A stretch of 64,000 nucleotides of DNA from Arbacia lixula. Lineage: Eukaryota > Echinodermata > Echinoidea > Arbacioida > Arbaciidae. Below, one piece after another: positions 53,600 through 64,000 of the stretch. The stretch spans positions 13,719,940-13,783,939 of the forward strand of contig OZ022578.1 in assembly GCA_963669155.1 (NCBI GenBank), read 5' to 3'. Below the pieces are notes generated by a model, which was not told where the DNA came from, did no database searches, and worked only from the letters and a program-made list of their open reading frames with translations. The number at the start of each line of letters is the position of its first letter. Positions within the stretch are counted from its first letter, which is position 1. A program made the translations under genes and the position numbers.

Positions 53600-55000
53600 G
53601 ACAAGAGTTCATTGGAATATGCGCACACTCAAATTATAGACTGTGGGCTACCTAGACCCCCACCCCCCCCCCCCCTTAGCCACAATTTTCTTTTCGGTTT
53701 TTATCTTAGCCAGGACCCTCAGCTATCAGAATCTGCCTGTTTGCCATTGTGCTGGTGGTGGGTGTGGCCTACAGAGCCGTTGCCATGGGAACGCATCAGT
53801 GAAATATTGGAATTTTAGAAATTGCCATCCTCCTCTCAAATTTTAACATAAAAATACGAAATTAGTGTCTAACTATACATTTTACAAGTTGCCCAGTTGA
53901 TTCTGATATGAATCTAAGCCAGTTAAGGACAAGATCATGCATAAAAATGGTTATTGCCTTGGAAACGATCAGAAAAAGGGCATTTTCTTTTAGTTAACAA
54001 TTCAAATATATGTTAATAGCCAACTCAAAGCCAAATCCCCGCTTCTAAAAGTGTGAATATTAAGATATCAAAGTCATATCAATGAAGACTGAGGTATTTC
54101 TAAGTGCAAACAGTCATGCATAAGAGCACCGTTGCTATGACAACACCATGGTTCAAGAAATACTGAAATTACAGAAAAAAATAAGAAATTGCCACATATA
54201 TTTATCATATGGCAACCTAAAAACACAAAATTAGTGTTCAAGTATACATTCATTAACGTGCCCAGTTGATTCAGATTGGAATTTAAGTTATAACAGATCA
54301 CGATGATGCCAAAAAATGTTAGTTGCCATGGAAACGATATGAACCAAAAAGGCAATTTTGTTAGAAAACCATTCAAATTATGTAAATACACAGCAAAAAA
54401 CCTAACCCTAGTTTATAGTTTAATGAATATTTAGATGGCAGAATAGTAGCAATCAGGCTTGAGTCATTTCTAAGTGATAACTGTCACTTATAAGATGACT
54501 GTTGCTATGACAATACCATGGTACTGAAAATATTGAACTTTCAGAAATATAAGAAAGTGCCATATATTTCTCAAATGGTAACATAAAAACACAATGCTAG
54601 CGTCTAAGCATACATTTTGCAAGGTGCAGTTCACGGTCAAAATATGTGTATTTCTATCATGGTAATGATCCGAAAAAAGGGTGATTTTAGTGCAAAAAGG
54701 TAGCACAAAACTTAATGCCAGTTTGCAGTATTATGATGACATATATTTTCAAATGATATGAATCAATATTATTGAATTCTTAGGTGTTTATGGTCATTCC
54801 TATTTTTAATCAATGTGAACTACTTGGTTGCGCAATGTATCACTGAAATATATACATCTCACCCACTTTAGCACCAAAAGACACACTGAAAGTGTGTAGA
54901 GCTATGAATTCCAAGCTTTCCAGGCGAATGCCTTCACGATTTGTTGTCGATTATGGTCCTGGTCATGACAAATATTGTTGCTTTAGCAAATACATAACAA
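53600..55000 (+). repeat. Left array of X-box-like repeats
   Basis: Units carry GTTGCCATGGGAAC (53779), ATTGCCTTGGAAAC (53953), GTTGCTATGACAAC (54131), GTTGCCATGGAAAC (54322), GTTGCTATGACAAT (54501) and a decayed copy near 54651. Mostly 170-190 bp apart. Reverse-complementary to the right array. Confidence 0.8.
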
Positions 55001-55295
55001 AAATACGAATCAATTGAGAATTCAACCTAGGAAACATCACAGAACATATAAAAAGTAACAAGGTACATGTATATGACTTTTTTTAACTGTGCTTCTGATT
55101 GTACAAAAGACCCGGAAATTCAAGATTGTCAAGGTCATGCATAATTGCCAGTTACAATGTAAATAAACTGGTGCAAAACATTGAATGTATTATACCAGGA
55201 TATGGTGCATTATGCTACATTTATGTTGTATACATATACATATAGTTTTATAAACTCAATAGTAAAGTGAAAACATAATACCATACAATTCAATT

Positions 55296-55529
55296 TTAAT
55301 TGTCACCTTCATGACTGTCACCATCCACAAACTCCTCCTGCACATTGTAAAACATGTATCTTAGTATGCTGGACATCCTCATCCTGAGCATGCAACATAC
55401 ATTTACCATGGTGAGATACCATGACAATGGCCTAACACCAACATCCAACATCCAGTTGAAAAGAAAACACAGATAACGAGATACATTGGCCAAGGCGATT
55501 AGAAAGCACAAGAGATGAAAGTGCGTCAC
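55296..55529 (-). other. Unassigned 77-codon ORF at the centre of the TTAA element
   Basis: Minus-strand ORF between the two arrays, with Cys, His and hydrophobic residues and an acidic end. I do not recognise a domain and it is too short for a transposase. May be chance, or a remnant. Confidence 0.2.
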
Positions 55530-55559
55530 ATCACCTTGGCATCGCTTAGCATATCAATT

Positions 55560-57890
55560 TTATTTTTACCGCCGTGGTTTTGTCATAACAGCAGTCATTC
55601 GAGGTATGACAATTATCACTTAGAAATAATTCGATCATGATTACTTTACCATTCTGGCATGTAAATAATCATAACACTATAAACTAGGGTTAGGTTTCAG
55701 ATGATGTATTTACATATATTTGAATTTTTAGGCATCTTATGATCTTAATGAACTTAAATTCCAATCTGAATCAACTGGGCACATTAATAAATGTATACTC
55801 GTATACTAAGTCTGTGCTTTTAGGTCGCCATATAATAAATATATAGCAATTTCATATAGTTCTGTAATTTTAGTATTTCTTGCACCATGGTGTTGTCATA
55901 GCAACGGTGTTCTTATGCATGACTATTGGCACTTAAAAATACCTCAGTCTTCATTGATATGAGTCTGATATCTTAATATTTACACTTTTAGAAGCGGGGA
56001 TTTGGCTTTGAGTTGGCTATTAACATATCTTTTAATTATTAACTAAAAAATGCCCTCTTTCTGATCGTTTCCATGGCAATAACCATTTTTTAGGCATGAT
56101 CTTGTCATTAAATGGCTTAGTTTCCTCTCAGAATCAACTGGGGAACTTGTGAAATGTATACTTAGACACAATTTTTTTTTTATGTTACTATTTCAGAAAT
56201 ATATGGCAATTTTGTAACTTCCTCAAATTCCCAAATTTCATTGACATGTTACTATGGTAACAGCCCTGGAGGCCGCACCCACCACCAGTGCAATGGCAAA
56301 CAGGCAGATTCTGACAGCTGAGGGTCCTGCCTAACATAAAAACATGGTTTGAAATTGTGGCTAAGGGGGGGGGGGGGGGACCTTCTCGGTTTGTGGCCCA
56401 TGGTCTACATCATTTGAATGTTTTTCTTACAAAATTGCCTTTTTTTGTTCACAGCGTTTCTATGGCAACAACCATTTTTAGGCACAATTGTGATCTCTAA
56501 TGAATAAGAATACAATCAGAACCAACTGTGCACCATGGTAAATGTTTACCTAGACACATATTTTTCTGTTTTTAAGTAACCATATGAGAAATATATGACA
56601 TTTCTTATAATTCAGTAATTTCGGTATTTTTGACATCATGGTGTTGTCATAGCAATGGTATTTTTTTGCATGACAGTTATTGCATATAAATGACTTAAGC
56701 TTTTTTGCAACTATTCTGGCATATAAATATTCATTAAACCATAACGAAGAATTAGTTTTTGTGCTGTAAATTGACAGATATATGAATACTTTTCTAACAA
56801 AAATGCCCTTTTTACACATTTGTTTCCATGGTAACGACTATTTTAGGTATGATAATGACCTTACATGACTTAGATTCTGATCAGAATCAACAAGGCGCCT
56901 TGCTAAATGTATACTTAGACGCTAATATTGTGTTTTTATATTACCATTTGAGAAATATATGGCACTTTCTTATATATTTCTGTAAGTTCAATATTTTTGG
57001 TACCATGGTGTTGTCATAGCAACAGTCATCTTATGGGTAACAGTTATCACTTAGAAATGACTTAATCGTCATTACTACTATTCTGGCAACTAAATATTCA
57101 TGAAACTATAAACTTGGATTAGGTTTTTTGCTGTGTATTTACATATATTTGAATGGTTTTCTAACAAAATTGCCTTTTTGATTCATATCGTTTCCATGGC
57201 AACTACTATTTCTCGTCATCATCGTGATCTGTTATGACTTAAATTCCAATCGAAATCAACCGGGCACCTTAATAAATGTATAATCAAACACTAATTTTGT
57301 GTTTTTAGGTCGCCATATGATAAATAGATGGCAATTTCTTATTTTTCTGTGATTTTAGTATTTCTTGCACCGTGGTGTTGTCATAGTATCAGTGCTCTTA
57401 TGCATGACTGTTCGAATTTAAAAATACCTCATTATTCATCGATATGGGTCTGATATCTTAATATTCACACTTTTTGAAGCTGCGATTTGACTTTGAGTTG
57501 CCTATTAACATATGTTTGAATTGTTAACTAAAAAATGCATTTTTTCTGATCGTTTCCATGGCAATAACCATTTTTTAAGCATTATAGTGGCCTTAAATGG
57601 CTTAGATTCCTATCAGAATCAACTGGGCAACTTCTAAAATGTATACTTAGACACAAATTTTGACTTTTTATGTTACTCTTTCAGAAATATATGGCAATTT
57701 TGTAACTTCTTCAAATTCCAAAATTTCATTGACATGTTACCATGGTAACAGCCCTGGAGGTCACACCCACCACCAGCGCAATGGCAAACAGGCAGATTCT
57801 GACAGCTGAGGGTGCTGCCTAACATAAAAACATGGTTTGAAATTGTGGCTAAGGGGGGGGGGGACCTTTTCGGTTTCTGGCCCATGGCCT
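55560..57890 (-). repeat. Right array of X-box-like repeats
   Basis: Palindrome-like cores begin at 55892, 56067, 56248, 56456, 56643, 56822, 57010, 57190, about 57376, 57552 and 57736, a period of about 184 bp. Cores alternate between GTTTCCATGGCAAC-type and GTTGTCATAGCAAC-type. A block of about 1.4 kb is duplicated within it: the CACCACCAGTGCAATGGCAA segment occurs near 56280 and 57768. Confidence 0.85.
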
Positions 57891-58329
57891 ATTAATGCAA
57901 CGCACAGGGGGTTCACAGGTGAACGCACAAAGAGTTAAAAAATACTCATCCCTCTTGTGTTTGAAACTTTTAAAACCCTTTATTTTGAAGAAAAAATTAA
58001 ACACTGGATATTTTGACAAAAATGTAACATGACATAAATATGTGAGCATAAGAAGTCATTTTCATGTCATGGTTAATTAAAAAAAACTCTAAAAATCGCA
58101 CAAGAAATGCCAAAATGTATTGTTAAAACGACATGAACAATTACCCTTGTGACTTTTGAAAAGTGACATTTTTGCTTTTAATGTGTGCTCACTCAATCAT
58201 AACTGATTGGATTAATGTGATTTTCACACGGAAGTTAGTCAATAAGTTAAGGAACAATGCTGCCAAACTATTTTGCTCAAAACTTTTTCAATCAAAAGTT
58301 ATGCTATTTTGCCTAGGGGGGGGGGGGGA

Positions 58330-58750
58330 CTTACCTTTTTTGTTGTGTTTATTTATTGATATTGGTAAATTGTTTGATATTTTCTTTCAGTAACGATGGT
58401 CATTTTTCCCGTTGCAAACATTTAGGGGAAAGTCCACAAAGAATAAGAAAGTTATAATGTCTATTTTTTTGATGTTGTGACGTCACGTTAGAGATACTCT
58501 CAAACATTGAACGCTATTTTTGTTGAATCTGTTAATTTTCTCACAAGGATATATACCATGTTACCTGTGCATTTGATATATCATCAGACACGTGCTTACA
58601 CACATGCCTCTATGAAAAAGATTTATTCTTTCATCAAAAAAATGGAAACGGGAAATCTATGGGGAAAATAATACACAGCATACGGGAAAGCATCTCACAC
58701 ATGACGCCGCAAAAGAAAAACTCGGCGAGACAGTGTCGCCACTAGGTCAC
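58330..58750. other. Non-coding sequence, unit B
   Basis: Near-identical to 25188-25600; no gene. Confidence 0.6.
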
Positions 58751-58899
58751 CGCCTAGTCTCAAGGCCAAATGAAATACTCACCTATGCAATCTAGATCAT
58801 TGTGACACTCCAAGTCTAACAGTACATCGATTTATATTATACCACAGCAATACCACATAGCATGCTATGATTTAGTATATTGTACAGTTATTGAAATAC

Positions 58900-59330
58900 C
58901 ACAGAAACAAAGGCCTACACAAGGTGCCGCCTGTGGTACCCATGTGGTACGGAAAATACCATAGGAAATACCACAGCAAAATTATTCCACATCAATACCA
59001 CACAGCAGTGGTGTACTTTCTACATGGGACAGTGTAATCCCACAGAAAATGCCACACGGATGAAAAGGCCTACACAAATTTATATGATAATGCAGAAGTG
59101 TCGCCTGTGGTACCCATGTGGTACAAAAAATACCATAGAGAAGAATTATACCATGGTACATTGTAATCATAGAAAATACCACAAGGATGAAAAGGCCTAC
59201 ACAGATTTATGTGCAAGACAGTTGATCTCTGCAGTTTATTGCAGAGGTGTCGCCTGAGGAACCCATCCGGTAAAGAAATACCATACGAAAGACCACAGAG
59301 AAAACAATATATATAAAACAAAATACCTTA
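58900..59330 (+). repeat. ACCACA/GTGGTAC tandem repeat (unit B)
   Basis: Counterpart of 25760-26180 with the same AAGGCCTACACA spacing; a 12-bp stretch near 59221 is missing. Confidence 0.65.
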
Positions 59331-59389
59331 CAGCAGTGCTGTGGTACTTACATGATATGGTACAGACGTGTGTACAACACAAGGCTCAT

Positions 59390-59734
59390 GTAGAGAGAGG
59401 AGAGAGAGAGGGGGGAGAGAAAAGAGAGACAGAGACCGAGAGAGAGAGTCAGAGAGAGAGAGAGAGTCAGAGAGAGAGAGAGAGAGAGAGTCAGAGAGAG
59501 AGAGAGAGAGAGAAGAGCAGAGAGAGGGTGGAGAGAAAAGAGAGACAGAGACCGAGAGAGAGAGTCAGAGAGAGAGAGTGTGTGTCAGAGAGAGAGAGAG
59601 AGAAGAGCAGAGAGAGGGAGAGAGAGGAGAGGAGAGAGAGAGAGAGAAGAGCAGAGAGAGGGAGAGAGAGTAGAGGAGAGAGAGAGAGAGAAGAGCAGAG
59701 AGAGGGAGAGAGAGGAGAGGAGAGAGAGAGAGAG
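59390..59734 (+). repeat. GA-rich polypurine array (unit B)
   Basis: Counterpart of 26259-26602, with a different internal arrangement (more AGAAGAGCAGAGAGAGGGAG units). It has rearranged since duplication. Confidence 0.9.
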
Positions 59735-59785
59735 TTGGACAAAGTGGCAGTGATAGTGGGATAGATAGAGCTGTAGAGGTACCAC

Positions 59786-61075
59786 AAATAATGATAATAA
59801 TAATAGTCCATTCTTATATAGCGCAATTTTACAGTTAAGTCTCAATGCGCATAAAAGAGAAATACAGAAAGAAGTAGAACCTTATTTAAGCAAAGATAAA
59901 GTGATTGAAATCTACAATTCACTAAGAAACAAAAAATGTCTTCAATTTGGCGCGAAATTGATCCTTAGTTTTAGATTCTCGAATAAAGTCTGGAAGTTTA
60001 TTCCACAGCATATGTGCGGCAAACTGGAAAGACCTCTGACCGTATGTCTTGGTTCTAACGGAGTATCGCACTTAAAGATTCTTTGAATTTGAACGAAGAA
60101 CCCGAGGTGATTTATAGAAACTAATAAGTTCTTGAATATAGTCAGGAGAATTTCCATATAAACATCGATATGAAATGACTAAAATCTTAAACATAATTCG
60201 CTTATTTACGGGAAACCAATGTAAGTTATGCAAAACAGGACTTATAGACTCACATCTTTTAGTACATGTTACCAAGTGAGCAGCAGAATTTTGTATGTGT
60301 TGTGCCTTACTTAATAATATATCTGGAAGACCAAATAAGATACTATTACAATCATCAATGTGACTTAAGACAAAAGCATGGACAAGTCTCTCAGTAGTGC
60401 TTTTATCCAAATATTGTCTAATCTTCCCTAGCTTATAGAGACCAAATGACGCCTTTTGACACATATTACGTACATGATTTACTAATGACAAATTCTCATC
60501 AAATAACACACCTAAGTTTTTAACACACTTTGCGGGTTGTAGTGAGCTCTCATTAAACAAAACAGATGGTATTATATTTTTTGTTCTAAATCGAGAAGAC
60601 AAATGAAGGAATTCCGTTTTCTCAGCGTTCAGTCGTATCAAATTTCATGATGACCACAACTTGATATCTACTAAACATGACTCTAACTGAGGAATAACTA
60701 ATGGTAGGTCTGAATGCTTCAGCGTATAAAGCTGAATATCATCAGCATAGACCACATAACCAAAACCATAACTCTGCAAAATTGTCTCTAATGGGGATGA
60801 ATACAAAGTAAATAATATAGGACCCATCACAGATCCTTGTGGGACACCCTGGCGTATGACACGTTGGTTTGAAACTTCATCATTGATTACTACATGTTGA
60901 TATCTATTTGTAACATAAGTATGGAGCCAATTCAATGAACTGCTGTTGAATCCAAAGCTAAATTATAGTCTTCGAAGAAGTATTTCGTGGCTAATCGAGT
61001 CAAAAGCAGCGGAGTAATCCAGCAACACTAACAATGCCTCTTGTCCTTAATCCAAGCTCAGGAGCAGATGCCTGT
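59786..61075 (-). mobile_element. L2/CR1-like LINE 3-prime portion (unit B)
   Basis: Counterpart of 26653-27965, with the same YADD, GVPQGS and in-frame TGA (near 60645). Dead before duplication. Confidence 0.88.
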
Positions 61076-62464
61076 CAGATACATATCTGAAGCGAAAAAA
61101 ATCATAAAACTAAAGAAAATCTTTAAAAAAAAATAGAATCCATAAGAAATTAACAAAAACATGAAAATACATACGAATTGATCTGTAATTTCAAAGTTTT
61201 GTGACATGATATTGTTGATTATCCTACTTGGCACATGCAACATCAGTTTGACCTTCATGCCATCTTTTTTTAATGAGATATGAATAAATTTGTAAAATAT
61301 TAATCTAATTTGCATAAATTATTATTAACACATAATTGAATGCTTTTTTCCTAAAAACATTATGCAGCTGGTGACATGTTGCTTAATCTCCGTGCAAAAT
61401 TTCGCGTCCATACAGCCTTTCGTACGTGGCCGAGATATTAGGGGGGCGGGGGTCAAAAAGACACACCCCCCCCCCCACACACACACACACACACCCTGTT
61501 CTCAAAACCTGCTCTCCAAAAGCCCAGTCACAGAAGGGTTAAAGAAATATTGGTTTTAGATCATTTATATCTTAGGGAAATAGTTCTACTATGCGAGCCA
61601 GTTATTACATGTTTTCTACTGGAAATGGGGTGTTAAATTCTAGTCTGAATAAAAGACTAAGTACTGAGCTAGCTAGCTGGATAGCAGCATGCAGCCTACA
61701 CACACGCACACACATACACACACACACGTTCCCTATTCTGCTCATGCGCACTGCATGCATGTAGATTGCATGCAGTTACATTTATTTGAATTTGAGTTAG
61801 CGGGAGTTACAGTTAGTGTGCTTGTGTGCTACATTGTAGCTCGGCCTCAGACTCGGTCATTTGACGCAAAGCACCTCTGAAATTCACGACAGACATTTGT
61901 CATGTCATACATGGCCAATCAATCCAAGTTACGACCTAGATCTAATGGTATTTACTAGCATTTCTATTGAAGAACTTTGAAGATATCATGTTTTTACAAA
62001 GTCTAGATACCAACAGCTTATATCTGTGAATGTATGCCCATGACGGGCCATGTGTTGAGCTGTGCTGTGGCCGTAATAGGCTACGCTACATTGTAGTTGT
62101 ACATATAATCTGCCATCAATGCACTTTCGTCTATGAACTCCTAACCCTTATTTTGTGAGTTTCATTCATACAAAAAGGGTGATTTCTAGGTCACTTTCCG
62201 TCAACAACAAAAAATCACCATCATGCAAGGAGAACACTGTTGTTACTGGCGCTTATATGATGACTTATTTTTAGTTGGTGATTGGGGAAAAAAACAAATT
62301 TGTTGTTTGCTGGTAAATGTGTTACATGTTGAAGTGGACTCAGTCTGAAAAGCAGAATTGTATTTTCTTTGAGACTACCGCATCATAAATTTTTCATGGA
62401 ACTAGGTCCGAAAAAGGGGGATTGCCATGTGAACTTGAAAGATGTCTTCATTTTGATTGCACCT
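61076..62464. other. Non-coding repeat-rich stretch (unit B)
   Basis: Counterpart of 27966-29332, including C-run plus (CA)n at 61477-61494 and CA tract near 61698-61726. No gene. Confidence 0.7.
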
Positions 62465-62584
62465 ACATCTTCAGCCAGTGACAGAAGCAATCACCGAGCG
62501 GTGATTTTGACAGAATGTCTGTTTTCTCCAAAATTCTTGCTGAGCACCCGCTCGGTGATTGCTTTGGTCACTGACTGAAGATGT
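62465..62584. repeat. Imperfect hairpin, about 36-bp arms (unit B)
   Basis: Same structure as 29333-29452; arms 62465-62500 and 62549-62584 unchanged. Confidence 0.85.
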
Positions 62585-62648
62585 CAGTTTGGTCGCAATG
62601 CGCATGCTACATCAGCACTACGTAATGTGCGCTCTGAGAAGATACTTC

Positions 62649-63295
62649 TTCTCCTTCTTCTTCAGGGTAGTCCTGTGTCCTTTACACTTGAAGATTAATA
62701 CAGGCGATTTGTGTGGCTAGTGCTTGTGCTGGACGGTGCAATTGAACAAAACTAATGATATCACCGTTGCAAGTAAACAAAAAGGTTTGCATTTCAGGAT
62801 CTGCATCACCATCAGTCTCTGCCGGAAGAGCTCGACTGATGGGGCGGAGATGACATCAGGTGGTAGGGTGTTCCAAGTCTTTACAGTTCGAGGAAAGAAG
62901 GACTGTCTGTGCTGTTCAGTTCTGGAGAGAGGCAGCTGGTAGCCTTGTGCATGGATATGTCTTGTTACTCTCAGGACTGGTGTAATGTAAGGTGCAGTGG
63001 TGAAATCAACGATGTTGTGGAGCATTTTGAAGAAGAGAACCAGACGGAGGACCTCGCGCCTTTGTTGCAATGAGAGCCAAGTCAGCTCACTCAACATGTC
63101 AGTTACACTGGATGTATTGTGATGTCTGTTGAGGGCAAATCTGGCAGCTCTCCTCTGGATCATCTCAAGCTTGTAGATGTTTCTGTCTGCGTATGGGTCC
63201 CAGATTGGTGCCGCATACTCCACAAGTGGTCTCACAAGGGAAAAGTAGGCCATTGTCTTGAGTTGGGTGGAGCTGATAGTTTTGCCCTTAAAAAT
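62649..63295 (-). mobile_element. Third LINE fragment, ORF2 C-terminus (unit B)
   Basis: Counterpart of 29517-30165. The frame stays open to 62717 because of a small indel, adding about 25 residues of read-through. Not functional. Confidence 0.88.
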
Positions 63296-63556
63296 ACTTA
63301 TTTTAGGAAGTGTTCACTCAAGATTATTTTGAAAGTATATAGCATCAAATTACAGTAAATGTGTGATTTACATAAGAGTATGCCCCCCCCTCCCCCATCG
63401 TACATGTACACTTTATTGCTTCCTACGCATTTTTGCCAGTACATTACCATCGCGTTCTAATACGAGGTAGGCCTAAGAGTTTTTGCCAGTGCGAGGAGTA
63501 ACAAGATCACGGTGAGAATGGGCCACTAAAAATACAGCTAGTCTGATCGATGTGGC

Positions 63557-63625
63557 GATGGCATCTTGCCGTAATATTTATGACACATACATGAAAGCTC
63601 ATCGTCATAGAGGCAAGATGCCATC
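63557..63625. repeat. Small perfect-arm hairpin, unit B only
   Basis: GATGGCATCTTGCC at 63557-63570 and GGCAAGATGCCATC at 63612-63625, 41-nt loop. Unit A has only GATGCCATC at the same place (near 30423). Confidence 0.8.
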
Positions 63626-64000
63626 GGTCTAGATCCTATTAATGATGAAAGACAACTTAGTAACTTATTTCAAAAGACAAGGTATTCATCCAGTGTATAT
63701 TGCATGATAATAACCTTCTTAGTTGTGGTCATTAATGGTTGGGAAGTACTGAAGCATTCATTTTTTTCATTATTTTTCTTAAATTGCAAATTGATTTTTT
63801 TTTTCTTCAAATTTGTATGTAAGCTAGAGCAGTATCCCCGGCAAGTAAAAGGAGGGAGGCTAGCCACCACCAAGATGAAGGATGCAGACTATCTATAGCT
63901 GTGAAGGGGACATTATTGTCTGTCCATGTCCTGGAAGAAGACAGGTTTGTAATTAAAATAATTTTCAATTCACTTTTCCATAGTCAATGCTGTGTACGAG
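63626..64000. other. Non-coding, end of window
   Basis: Matches 30432-30810 of unit A. No gene; the duplication continues past the edge. Confidence 0.7.

Larger units (their letters stand above)
52687..57938. mobile_element. piggyBac-like TTAA element, non-autonomous
   Basis: 5244-bp body 52691-57934 flanked by TTAA on both sides (52687-52690, 57935-57938). Unit A has a single TTAA at 24789-24792. Terminal inverted repeats are CTCTTTGTACGTT and CTCTTTGTGCGTT (12 of 13 match). TTAA duplication is the hallmark of piggyBac-type transposition. No transposase ORF was recognised; the longest ORFs are under 110 codons. The interior is mostly two opposed arrays of a roughly 184-bp repeat. Confidence 0.8.
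52374..58329. mobile_element. Foldback element interrupted by piggyBac-like insertion (unit B)
   Basis: Arms 52374-52545 and about 58137-58329 correspond to the arms of 24477-25187. The loop contains the 5.2-kb TTAA element. Nested insertion shown directly by comparison with unit A. Confidence 0.75.
35655..64000. repeat. Tandem segmental duplication, unit B
   Basis: Second copy of the 3762-30830 block in the same orientation. It begins in intron 1 of CLCA copy B and is cut by the window end. It lacks the Ty3 element and the exon-distal HINE of unit A. It carries its own insertions at 36686-37592, 40009-40648, 43300-44433 and 52691-57934. Confidence 0.93.

Noticed and set aside
1..64000. tRNA or rRNA genes
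   Set aside because: No cloverleaf with A/B box sequences or conserved rRNA stretch was recognised on either strand by eye. A covariance-model search would be needed to be certain.

Overview
The window is invertebrate nuclear DNA. It has intron-split genes with GT-AG junctions and an AATAAA signal, no bacterial-type operons, and abundant LTR, LINE, Helentron-like and piggyBac-like elements. The organism cannot be fixed from the sequence. A marine invertebrate deuterostome such as an echinoderm is my guess, from the recurring GTAGGCCT-type words, the Mag/SURL-like Ty3 element and the transposon mix (low confidence).

The only host genes I can support are two tandem, same-strand copies of a CLCA-family gene (calcium-activated chloride channel regulator). 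Copy A has exons 2-12 at 3872-20338; its first exon is not in the window. Copy B has exons 1-12 at 33958-49597 and encodes 1002 residues. Both read as a secreted/type I membrane protein: signal peptide (B only), CLCA N-terminal metalloprotease-like domain, von Willebrand A domain with a complete MIDAS, beta-sandwich region, fibronectin-III-like segment, Thr/Glu/Pro-rich stalk, one transmembrane helix and a Lys-rich tail. In both copies the catalytic HExxH motif of the family is replaced by RTWAY, so both look like pseudo-proteases.

The copies sit inside a tandem segmental duplication (about 3.76-30.8 kb against 35.65-64 kb, running off the right edge). Intergenic repeats were duplicated with the genes, and each copy then gained its own insertions, often with a visible empty site in the other copy. 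Insertions in A: a young Ty3/gypsy element (6940-12316) antisense in intron 3, and a Helentron-like HINE (22067-23523) inside a LINE. Insertions in B: a 907-bp element with a large hairpin (36686-37592), a 640-bp TIR element (40009-40648), a reverse-oriented HINE (43300-44433) and a 5.2-kb piggyBac-like TTAA element (52691-57934).

Region by region: 1-3.6 kb, inverted satellite/foldback repeats; 3.87-20.3 kb, CLCA copy A; 20.3-30.2 kb, repeats (degraded HINE, LINE RT, foldback element, GA array, L2-like LINE, hairpin, third LINE); 30.2-33.9 kb, non-coding with simple repeats; 33.96-49.6 kb, CLCA copy B; 49.6-64 kb, second copy of the repeat region plus the piggyBac-like element.

The most unusual signals are two transposon families that carry periodic transcription-factor-like motifs. 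The HINE has a roughly 160-bp tandem repeat with AGGTCA direct repeats (DR1-like). The piggyBac-like element has a roughly 184-bp repeat, each unit centred on an RFX/X-box-like palindrome. Motif function is inference; the periodicity is read directly. All coordinates and counts were read by eye.
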